Shown here piece after piece: positions 16,321-23,466 of a stretch of 56,344 bases of DNA (positions are counted from its first letter, which is position 1; every line of letters starts with the position of its first letter). Position numbers and translations under genes: made by a program. Origin of the DNA: Nonomuraea sp. MG754425 (GTDB lineage: Bacteria; Actinomycetota; Actinomycetes; Streptosporangiales; Streptosporangiaceae); the NCBI RefSeq assembly GCF_021699195.1, contig NZ_SSXE01000038.1:1-56344 (forward strand). The letters are read 5' to 3'. Below the pieces are notes generated by a model. It searched no databases and had not been told where the DNA came from. It saw only the letters and a program-made list of their open reading frames with translations.

Positions 16321-17130
16321 TCATCGACCTTCGTAGGTGGGGGCGCGCTTTTCGCGGAAGGCCCGGGTGCCCTCCTTGGCGTCCTCCGAGCCGATCACCG
16401 GCCACCCCAGTTCGTCCGACACCTTCAGCGCCTCCGGCTCGGGCATCCCGAGCGTGTCGCGGTAGGTCCGCAGGATGGCCTGCACGGCGAGCGGCCCCGA
16501 CGCGGCCACGTCCGCGGCCAGTTCGCGGGCCGCCGTCAGCGCCTGGCCGTCCGGGACCACGCGGTTGACCAGGCCCATCGACAGGGCTTCGGCCGCGGTG
16601 ACCGGGCGGCCGGTGAGCAGCAGGTCCATGGCGTGGCAGTACGGGATCTGCCGGGGCAGCCGGACGGCGCTGCCGCCCATCGGGAACAGCGCGCGCTTGG
16701 CCTCGAACAGCCCCAGCGTGGCCGACTCGGCCACCACCCGCAGGTCGGTGCCCACCAGCAGTTCCGTGCCGCCGGCCACCGCGTAGCCCTCCACCGCGCT
16801 GATGATCGGCTTGGTGGGCAGGTCCTCGCGCAACAGGCCCTTCCAGTGGAAGTTGGGGATCCGGGCCGCCCTGGCCTGGACGTCCGGATCCGTGGAGGGC
16901 TGCCCCATGGCCTTGAGGTCGGCCCCGGCGCAGAACGTGCCCTCGGCCCCGGTCAGGATCGCGACCCGGATGCCCGGCTCCTCCGACGCGTACGCCCACG
17001 CCGACGCCAGGCCGATCAGCATGTCCGACGACAGCGCGTTCCGGGCCTCCGGCCGGTTCATGGTGACGGTCAGGACGTGCTCGTCGCGTTCGATCCGGCA
17101 GTGGGGGGTACTGATCGGCAGGAGCTCCAC
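16321..17130 (-). CDS. echA19: Enoyl-CoA hydratase, EchA19-like
   Basis: 269 residues of the crotonase fold. FCAGADLK (about 66-73) forms the oxyanion hole and AVEGYAVAGGTELLVGTD the second conserved segment. The stretches ALFPMGGSAVRLPRQIPY, DLLLTGRPVTAAEALSMGL and SGPLAVQAILR closely follow M. tuberculosis EchA19, which hydrates the unsaturated steroid side-chain CoA ester during cholesterol catabolism. GTG at 17130 has GGAGG five bases upstream. It is divergent from the acyl-CoA synthetase across 115 bp carrying a KstR2-type box and another palindrome. The symbol rests on remembered sequence resemblance and context. Confidence 0.82.
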   Translation of the reverse strand: MELLPISTPHCRIERDEHVLTVTMNRPEARNALSSDMLIGLASAWAYASEEPGIRVAILTGAEGTFCAGADLKAMGQPSTDPDVQARAARIPNFHWKGLLREDLPTKPIISAVEGYAVAGGTELLVGTDLRVVAESATLGLFEAKRALFPMGGSAVRLPRQIPYCHAMDLLLTGRPVTAAEALSMGLVNRVVPDGQALTAARELAADVAASGPLAVQAILRTYRDTLGMPEPEALKVSDELGWPVIGSEDAKEGTRAFREKRAPTYEGR

Positions 17131-17151
17131 GGACGCCTCCGAAGTGACTGA

Positions 17152-17165
17152 ATCAAGCGCTTGCT
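17152..17165. promoter_or_regulatory. KstR2-type operator (full consensus match)
   Basis: ATCAAGCGCTTGCT matches every fixed position of AnCAAGnnCTTGnT, published for KstR2, the repressor of the steroid C/D-ring genes. It sits 22 bp upstream of the EchA19-like start in the divergent promoter. CAAGCGCTTG palindromes are also used by other TetR-type fatty acid regulators, so the factor is not certain. Confidence 0.55.
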
Positions 17166-17205
17166 ACGGACTTTGGCCCAGGATACGCTCCCAGGAGCAA
17201 ACGAG

Positions 17206-17219
17206 AACAGGTTCCTGTT
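17206..17219. promoter_or_regulatory. 14-bp palindrome with a KstR core in the divergent promoter
   Basis: AACAGGTTCCTGTT is a palindrome with AACAGG / CCTGTT arms. The overlapping window 17203-17216 has the AACnnGTT core of KstR sites but not the outer T and A. It lies 26 bp before the acyl-CoA synthetase start. Confidence 0.45.
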
Positions 17220-17245
17220 TTGCTGTCCCGCGCTGAGGAGATCAG

Positions 17246-18820
17246 ATGGGCACGCTCGGATTCTGGAGGCTCGCGCAGGCGGATCCCGACTGGATCGCGG
17301 CCGTGGACCCCGACGGCACCCAGCATCGGGCGGGCGACCTGCTGGCCCGCTCGAACCAGCTCGTGCACGGCCTGCGCGAGCTCGGCCTGCGGCCCGGCGA
17401 CGGCATCTGCGGCCTGGCCCCCAACGGCGCCGACGGCCTCGTCCTCTACCTGGCCGCGCTCCAGGCGGGCTGGTACTACACCCCGGTCAACTGGCACCTG
17501 ACCGGGCCGGAGATCGCGTACATCGTCTCCGACAGCGAGGCCCAGGCCCTCTTCGTGCACCCCCGCTTCGCGCAGGAGGGCGCCAGAGGCGCGGAGGCCA
17601 TCGCACCCGAGCGCCGCTTCCTCCTCGGAGACGGAGACGGAGACGGAGACGGAGACGGCTCCGGAACCGGCTTCAGAGCAGTGCGCGAGCTGACCGACGG
17701 GCAGCCCGGCACCACACCGGCCGACCGCACCGCCGGCGCCACCATGCACTACACCTCCGGCACCACCGGCAAGCCGAAAGGCGTCAGACGCCGCCTCAGC
17801 GGCCTCGACCCGGACGACGCCGCCGAACTCATGACATTCCTGCTCGGACTGTTCGGCATCACGCCGGGCCGCCCGAACGCCCACCTGGTCACCTCCCCGA
17901 GCTACCACACGGCGGTGACCCAGTTCGGCGGCACGGCCCTGCACATGGGGCACACGCTCGTCTACATGGACAGGTGGGACGCCGAGGAGATGCTCCGGCT
18001 CTGCGAGCGCCACCGCGTCACCAACTCCCACATGGTCCCGACCCACTTCAAGCGGCTGCTCGCGCTGCCGGAGCAGACCCGCTCCGCGTACGACCTGTCC
18101 TCGCTGAGCTGGATGATCCACGCGGCCGCCCCCTGTCCGGTCCCGGTGAAGTGGGCCATGCTCGAGTGGTGGGGCGACTGCGTGTACGAGTACTACGCGG
18201 CCACCGAGGGCGGCGGCACCCTGGCCACACCCGAGGAGTGGAAGGCGCATCCCGGCACGGTCGGCCGCGCCTGGCCGATCAGCGAGCTGCTGATCGCGGA
18301 CGACCAGGGCGAACCGGTGCCCGCCGGCACTCCAGGGACGATCTACATGAAGATGATGGGCGTCCCGTTCGAGTACAAGGGCGATCCCGCCAAGACCGCC
18401 GCGAACCGCCTCAAGGACCACTTCACCGTCGGCGACATCGGCTACCTGGACGACGACGGCTTCCTCTTCCTGTGCGACCGCAAGGCCGACATGATCATCT
18501 CGGGCGGGGCGAACATCTACCCCGCCGAGATCGAGAACGAGCTCATGATCCACCCGAAGGTGGCCGACGTCGCCGTGTTCGGCATCCCCGACGAGGAGTG
18601 GGGCGAGCAGATCAAGGCCGTGGTCGAGCCCGCCACGGGCGTGCCGCCGGGGCCGGAGCTGGCCGCCGAGCTGCTGGCCTCGCTGGAGGGCCGGCTGGCC
18701 AGGATGAAGTGGCCCAAGAGCGTCGACTTCATCGCCGAGATGCCCCGCGAGCCCAACGGCAAGCTGCTCAAACGCAAGCTCCGCGACCCGTACTGGGAGG
18801 GACACGACCGTGCCATCTGA
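17246..18820 (+). CDS. Acyl-CoA synthetase (FadD-type adenylate-forming ligase)
   Basis: 524 residues of the ANL superfamily. The AMP-binding P-loop MHYTSGTTGKPKGV is at about 167-180, the acyl-AMP motif YEYYAATEGGG near 313, VGDIGYLDDDGFLFLCDRK near 394, and the C-terminal lysine loop EPNGKLLKRKLRDPYW. It activates a carboxylate as a CoA thioester in the cytoplasm. It differs from the FadD19-like ligase at the other end of the operon and I cannot tie it to a named FadD; a sterol side-chain or ring-derived acid is the contextual guess. GAGGAG lies six bases before ATG 17246. Five GGAGAC hexamers encode a (Gly-Asp)n loop near residue 130. Its end overlaps the next start by 11 bp. Confidence 0.85.
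   Translation: MGTLGFWRLAQADPDWIAAVDPDGTQHRAGDLLARSNQLVHGLRELGLRPGDGICGLAPNGADGLVLYLAALQAGWYYTPVNWHLTGPEIAYIVSDSEAQALFVHPRFAQEGARGAEAIAPERRFLLGDGDGDGDGDGSGTGFRAVRELTDGQPGTTPADRTAGATMHYTSGTTGKPKGVRRRLSGLDPDDAAELMTFLLGLFGITPGRPNAHLVTSPSYHTAVTQFGGTALHMGHTLVYMDRWDAEEMLRLCERHRVTNSHMVPTHFKRLLALPEQTRSAYDLSSLSWMIHAAAPCPVPVKWAMLEWWGDCVYEYYAATEGGGTLATPEEWKAHPGTVGRAWPISELLIADDQGEPVPAGTPGTIYMKMMGVPFEYKGDPAKTAANRLKDHFTVGDIGYLDDDGFLFLCDRKADMIISGGANIYPAEIENELMIHPKVADVAVFGIPDEEWGEQIKAVVEPATGVPPGPELAAELLASLEGRLARMKWPKSVDFIAEMPREPNGKLLKRKLRDPYWEGHDRAI
17627..17656 (+). repeat. In-frame GGAGAC x5 hexanucleotide repeat
   Basis: Five exact tandem copies of GGAGAC inside the acyl-CoA synthetase gene encode a Gly-Asp repeat in a surface linker before the AMP-binding motif. 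Copy-number change would keep the frame. Confidence 0.85.
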
Positions 18821-19709
18821 TCCGCTGGTCGCCCAGCACGTCCTGGAGTTCCCCGGCGGCTACACGCGTACGACCGGGCCGGTGATCGGCCGCTTCCTCA
18901 GCGAGCTGCGCGCCCGCCGCATCGTCGGGGCGCGGACGGCCGAGGGACGCGTGCTCGTGCCCCCGCTCGAGTACGACCCCGCGACCGGCGAGCCGGTGAC
19001 CGGCGAATACGTCGAGGTCGGCCCGGCCGGCACGATCACCACGTGGGCCTGGGTGGACGAGCCGCTCCCCGGCCACCCCCTCGACCACCCCTTCGCCTGG
19101 GCGCTCATCAAGCTCGACGGCGCCGACACCGCGCTGCTGCACGCCGTGGCCGCCGACGACCCCAAGGCGCTGAGCGCCGGCAGCCGGGTCTGGCCCGTCT
19201 GGCGCGACCGGCCCACCGGTCACATCACCGACCTGTCGCACTTCGTCCCCGAGGTCACGAAGATCGTGTCCAACGTGCGCGCCGAGTACCGCCTCCAGGC
19301 CGGCGGCGCGCTCCGCGTCTTCCTGGAGGGCGTCGCGCGCGGCATCCTGCTCGGCAGCCGCTGCGCGCGGTGCGAGAAGGTGTACGTGCCGCTCCGGCTG
19401 GCCTGCCCCGAATGCGGAAGCGACCTGCCCGACACGCTCGAACTCCCCGACACCGGCACGATCACCACGTTCGCCATCAACAACCTGCCCGACCCCCGGG
19501 CTCCCGAGGTGCCGTTCGTGTCGGCGTACATCCTGCTCGACGGGGCCGACATCCCCATGATCGCGCTCATCGGGGACGTTCCCGCACACGAGGTGCGCCA
19601 GGGCATGCGGGTGCGGGCGGTCTGGGTCCCCGAGAACGAGCGCACGGCGTCCATGGCGAACATCCGCTGGTTCGCCCCCACCGGCGAGCCCGACGTGGAG
19701 CTGACATGA
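18810..19709 (+). CDS. Double OB-fold (DUF35 / Zn-ribbon) partner of SCP2-type thiolases, Rv3521-like
   Basis: 299 residues that appear to hold two DUF35-like OB-fold halves. The second half (about 165-290) has the zinc ribbon GSRCARCEKVYVPLRLACPE (Cys pairs CxxC and CxxC) followed by an acyl-CoA-binding-type OB barrel (TGTITTFAINNLP ... RAVWVPENE); the first half (about 40-160) lacks the cysteines. The length and order before two lipid-transfer-protein thiolases match Rv3521-ltp4-ltp3 in M. tuberculosis. DUF35 proteins are required partners of steroid side-chain aldolases such as Ltp2, so this one probably forms a complex with the next gene product. GTG 18810 overlaps the preceding gene; its stop overlaps the next ATG. 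Confidence 0.8.
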   Translation: MPSDPLVAQHVLEFPGGYTRTTGPVIGRFLSELRARRIVGARTAEGRVLVPPLEYDPATGEPVTGEYVEVGPAGTITTWAWVDEPLPGHPLDHPFAWALIKLDGADTALLHAVAADDPKALSAGSRVWPVWRDRPTGHITDLSHFVPEVTKIVSNVRAEYRLQAGGALRVFLEGVARGILLGSRCARCEKVYVPLRLACPECGSDLPDTLELPDTGTITTFAINNLPDPRAPEVPFVSAYILLDGADIPMIALIGDVPAHEVRQGMRVRAVWVPENERTASMANIRWFAPTGEPDVELT

Positions 19710-20725
19710 GAGACGTGGCCATCGTCGCGTTCGCGCAGACCCGGCACACCGATCACGACACCGGGGCCAGCGAGCCCGAGCTGATCCAGCCCGTGATCAA
19801 CGAGGTCAAGGAGCGCACCGGGCTCGACCGCTTCGGCTTCACCTGCTCGGGAAGCTGCGACTACCTGGCGGGCGCGCCGTTCTCGTTCGTCTCCGCCCTC
19901 GACGCGCTGGCCGCCTGGCCGCCGATCTCCGAGAGCCACGTCGAGATGGACGGGGCCTGGGCGCTGTACGAGGCGTGGGTACGGCTGCAGCACGGCGACA
20001 TCGACTCCGCCCTCGTCTACGGCTTCGGCAAGTCGTCGCTCGGCGACCTGCGGACCATCATGACCCTCCAGCTCGACCCGTACTACCTGGCCCCGCTCGG
20101 ACTCGACCAGCTCTCCTACGCCGCCCTCCAGGCCGCCGCCGTGGGCGCGGAGCGGCCGGAGCTCGACGAGATCGTCCGGCGGAGCAGGGCGGACGGGCGA
20201 GGCAACCCGTACGCGCTCGACCTGCCCGACCCGGAAGGGGAGGACTTCGCGCTGCGGCCGCTGCGGAAGACGGACGTGCCGCCCATCACGGACGGCGCCG
20301 CCGCGATCGTGCTCGCCACCGGCGACCTGGCCGCACGGCTGTGCCCCAACCCCGCCTACATCAGGGGCATCGCCCACCGCATCGAGCCGCACTACCTGGG
20401 CCTGCGCGACCTGGCCCGATCGCCCTCGGCGGCCGACGCCGCCCGCGCCGCCGGGGTCGGCAAGGGCCCCGTCGAGGTGGCCGAGCTGCACGCCCAGTTC
20501 CCCCACGAGGAGATCATCCTGCGCCGGGCGCTCGAACTGGACGGCGACACCGTGATCAACCCGTCGGGCGGGCCGCTGGCCGCCAACCCTGTCATGGCCA
20601 CGGGCCTCATCCGCGTCGGCGAGGCCGCGCGCCGCATCCACGACGGCACGGCGCGCCGCACGGTCGCGCACGCCGCGAGCGGCCCCTGCCTGCAGCAGAA
20701 CCTCGTGACCGTCCTGGAGGCATGA
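19706..20725 (+). CDS. ltp4: SCP-x type thiolase/aldolase, Ltp4-like
   Basis: 339 residues of the lipid-transfer-protein thiolase family. PITDGAAAIVLATG, a conserved NPSGGPLAANPVMATGLIR segment and the C-terminal AHAASGPCLQQN are the recognisable family blocks. Members of this family cleave steroid side chains by retro-aldol rather than true thiolysis; Ltp3 and Ltp4 of Rhodococcus have been linked to C24-branched sterol side chains. The ATG overlaps the stop of the OB-fold gene (ATGA), and the two products are likely co-translated as a complex. The protein is shorter than typical degradative thiolases. The symbol is assigned from order and resemblance to Rv3522. Confidence 0.75.
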   Translation: MRDVAIVAFAQTRHTDHDTGASEPELIQPVINEVKERTGLDRFGFTCSGSCDYLAGAPFSFVSALDALAAWPPISESHVEMDGAWALYEAWVRLQHGDIDSALVYGFGKSSLGDLRTIMTLQLDPYYLAPLGLDQLSYAALQAAAVGAERPELDEIVRRSRADGRGNPYALDLPDPEGEDFALRPLRKTDVPPITDGAAAIVLATGDLAARLCPNPAYIRGIAHRIEPHYLGLRDLARSPSAADAARAAGVGKGPVEVAELHAQFPHEEIILRRALELDGDTVINPSGGPLAANPVMATGLIRVGEAARRIHDGTARRTVAHAASGPCLQQNLVTVLEA

Positions 20726-20727
20726 CC

Positions 20728-21876
20728 ATGGGAAACCGGTGCGCGGTCATCGGCGTCGGCCAGACGTACTACACGACCAAGCGCAGGGACGTCTCGATCG
20801 CCGGCCTGGTGCGCGAGGCGGCGCTGCGCGCCCTGGAGGACGCCGGGCTGACGTTCAAGGACATCGACGCCGTCGTGATCGGCAAGGCGCCCGACCTGTT
20901 CGAGGGCGTGATGATGCCGGAGGCGTACCTCGCCGACGCGCTCGGCGCGGCGGGCAAGCCGATGATGCGCGTGCACACGGCCGGCAGCGTCGGCGGGTCC
21001 ACCGCCCTGGTGGGGGCCAGCCTCATCCAGGGCGGGGTGCACGAACGGGTGCTGGTCGTCGCGTTCGAGAAGCAGTCGGAGTCCAACGCCACGTGGGCCC
21101 TGTCCACCCACCTGCCGTTCAGCGCGTCGCTGGTGGTGGGCGCGGGCGGCTACTTCGCGCCGCACATCCGCGAGTACATGCGCAGGACGGGCGCCCCCGG
21201 CCACATCGGCACGCTGGTCGCGGTCAAGGACCGGCTGAACGCGCTGAAGAACCCGTACGCGCACCTCAAGATCCCCGGCATCGACCAGAAGATGGTCGAG
21301 TCCACGCCCATGCTCTGGGAGCCCATCCGCTACCTGGAGACCTGCCCGTCCAGCGACGGGGCCTGCGCGATCGTGCTGTCGTCGGAGTCGGCGGCCACCG
21401 GCACCCCCGCCTGGGTGCACGGCGCCGCCATGCGCTCCGAGCCGATCTTCCGCGCCGCCCGCGACACCGTCAGCCCGCAGGCGGGCAAGGACTGCGCCGC
21501 CGACGTCTACCGGCAGGCCGGCATCGCCGACCCGCGCCGCCAGATCGACGTCGCCGAGGTGTACGTGCCCTTCTCCTGGTACGAGCCGATGTGGCTGGAG
21601 AACCTGGGGTTCGCGGCGGAGGGCGAGGGGTGGAAGCTCACCGAGGCGGGCGCCACCGCGCTCGACGGCGACACCCCGTGGAACGCCTCGGGCGGGGTGC
21701 TGTCCAGCAACCCGATCGGGGCGTCGGGACTGATCAGGTTCGCCGAGGCCGCGCTCCAGGTGCGCGGCATGGCGGGGGAGCACCAGGTGGACGGCGCCCG
21801 TACGGCGCTCGGCCACGCGTACGGCGGGGGAGCCCAGTTCTTCGCGATGTGGATCGTCGGACGGGAGAAACCCTGA
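20728..21876 (+). CDS. ltp3: SCP-x type thiolase/aldolase, Ltp3-like
   Basis: 382 residues. Long stretches follow M. tuberculosis Ltp3 (Rv3523): DIDAVVIGKAPDLFEGVMMP, RVHTAGSVGGSTALVGASL, EIYVPFSWYEPMWLENLGF-like and NASGGVLSSNPIGASGLIRF, ending GHAYGGGAQFFAMW. It belongs to the same thiolase-fold aldolase family as its neighbour and probably acts on side-chain CoA esters of C24-branched sterols. Start choice: GGAGG (20716-20720) lies seven bases before ATG 20728 but only one base before the alternative ATG at 20722. Its stop overlaps the start of the terminal ligase gene. Confidence 0.82.
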   Translation: MGNRCAVIGVGQTYYTTKRRDVSIAGLVREAALRALEDAGLTFKDIDAVVIGKAPDLFEGVMMPEAYLADALGAAGKPMMRVHTAGSVGGSTALVGASLIQGGVHERVLVVAFEKQSESNATWALSTHLPFSASLVVGAGGYFAPHIREYMRRTGAPGHIGTLVAVKDRLNALKNPYAHLKIPGIDQKMVESTPMLWEPIRYLETCPSSDGACAIVLSSESAATGTPAWVHGAAMRSEPIFRAARDTVSPQAGKDCAADVYRQAGIADPRRQIDVAEVYVPFSWYEPMWLENLGFAAEGEGWKLTEAGATALDGDTPWNASGGVLSSNPIGASGLIRFAEAALQVRGMAGEHQVDGARTALGHAYGGGAQFFAMWIVGREKP

Positions 21877-23462
21877 TGGAGTTCAACCACGCAGACCTGT
21901 TCGAAGGGCTCGCGGACGCGATCGGGGAGCGGACGGCCGTCGTCTGCGGCCGGCAGCGGCGCACGTTCGCCGAGTTGGACGCCGAGTCGAACCGGCTCGC
22001 CCACTACCTGCTCGACCTGGGCATCCAGCCGGGACAGCACGTCGGCCTGCACCTCTACAACGGCGTCGAGTACCTCGCCGGCATGCTCGCCGCGCTCAAG
22101 ATCCGCGCCGTGCCGATCAACGTGAACTACCGCTACGTCGAGGCCGAACTGCTCTACCTCTACCGCGACTCCGACATCCGGGCGCTGGTCTACGACGTGG
22201 AGTTCGAGCCGCGGGTGGCCGCCGTGCTCGACCGGGCGCCGCTGCTGGAGCACCTCGTGCACGTGGGCGGGCCGTCGGCCGTCGGCCCGGCGGTGCCGTA
22301 CGCGACCGCTCTGGAACGCGGCAAGCCCGAGCGGGGCTTCCCGCCGCGCTCCGGCCAGGACGTGTACATCATCTACACCGGCGGCACCACCGGCATGCCC
22401 AAGGGCGCGATGTGGCACGTCGAGGACCTGTTCATGGGCTTCGGCGGCGGCAACCCGTACGGCGAGCCGCGCAGCACCCCGCAGGAGGTGGTCGAGGAGG
22501 CGGCCAAGGCCGGCCCGATGGTGATGATGGCCGCCTCGCCGCTCATGCACGGGGCCGCGCAGATGGCCACGTTCCTGAGCTGGTGGATGGGCTCCACCGT
22601 CGTGTTCGTCCGCAAGTTCGACGCCGAAGCCGTGTGGCGGGCGGTCGGGCAGGAGCGCGCGACCACCCTCAGCATCACCGGCGACGCCATGGCCAGACCG
22701 CTGGCCGAGGCCCTGGACGGCGGCGAGCACGACGTCTCCTCGCTGTTCGTGATCAGCTCGACCGGGGCGATCCTGTCCGGCTCGGTCCGCGACCGCCTCC
22801 AGGAGCTGCTGCCGAACGTCATGATCATCGACAGCTTCGGCTCCACCGAGTCCGGCTACACGGCCTCGGGCGTGGCCGGCTCCTCACCCGAGAAGGGCCT
22901 GCGCTACCAGCCGAACTCCGTGGTCAAGCTGGCCGTGCTCGACGAGAAGGGCCGGCCCGTCGAGCCCGGCTCCGGGCAACTCGGCACGATGGCCAGGTCG
23001 GGACGGGTGGCGTTCGGCTACTACAACGACGACGCCAAGACCGCCCGCACGTTCGTCACCGGCGAGGACGGCACCCGCTGGCTGCTGACCGGCGACCTCG
23101 CCACCGTGGACGTCGACGGGACCGTGAACGTGTTCGGCCGCGGCTCGCAGTGCGTCAACACCGGCGGGGAGAAGGTGTTCCCCGAGGAGGTCGAGGCGGT
23201 GCTCAAAGGGCATCCGTCGGTGTTCGACGCGGTCGTGACTGGCCTGCCGGACGAGCGGTGGGGGAGCAGGGTGGCCGCCGTGATCGAGCCGCGTCCCGGG
23301 GTCGAGGTCACCGTCGCCGAACTGGACGCGCACTGCCGGCGGCTGCTGTCCGGGTACAAGGTGCCGCGCACGTACGCGTTCGTGACGGAGATGGTGCGCT
23401 CACCGGCCGGCAAGGCCGACTACCGGTGGGCCCGCGAAACGGCCGAACGGGCCGCGGACTGA
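21876..23462 (+). CDS. fadD19: Steroid acyl-CoA synthetase, FadD19-like
   Basis: 528 residues of the ANL ligase family. IIYTGGTTGMPKGAMWHVED is the P-loop region, SPLMHGAAQMATFLSWWMG the acyl pocket, DSFGSTESGYTASG the adenylate motif and RSPAGKADYRWARE the C-terminal lysine. The TGGTTGMPKGAMW wording and the tail SPAGK-DYRWA match FadD19, which in actinobacteria activates the C26/C27 carboxyl of cholesterol and is needed for C24-branched sterols. ATG 21876 overlaps the Ltp3-like stop by one base pair set (ATGA). It ends the operon and stops 4 bp before the convergent giant gene, with no visible terminator. Confidence 0.82.
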   Translation: MEFNHADLFEGLADAIGERTAVVCGRQRRTFAELDAESNRLAHYLLDLGIQPGQHVGLHLYNGVEYLAGMLAALKIRAVPINVNYRYVEAELLYLYRDSDIRALVYDVEFEPRVAAVLDRAPLLEHLVHVGGPSAVGPAVPYATALERGKPERGFPPRSGQDVYIIYTGGTTGMPKGAMWHVEDLFMGFGGGNPYGEPRSTPQEVVEEAAKAGPMVMMAASPLMHGAAQMATFLSWWMGSTVVFVRKFDAEAVWRAVGQERATTLSITGDAMARPLAEALDGGEHDVSSLFVISSTGAILSGSVRDRLQELLPNVMIIDSFGSTESGYTASGVAGSSPEKGLRYQPNSVVKLAVLDEKGRPVEPGSGQLGTMARSGRVAFGYYNDDAKTARTFVTGEDGTRWLLTGDLATVDVDGTVNVFGRGSQCVNTGGEKVFPEEVEAVLKGHPSVFDAVVTGLPDERWGSRVAAVIEPRPGVEVTVAELDAHCRRLLSGYKVPRTYAFVTEMVRSPAGKADYRWARETAERAAD

Positions 23463-23466
23463 GCGT

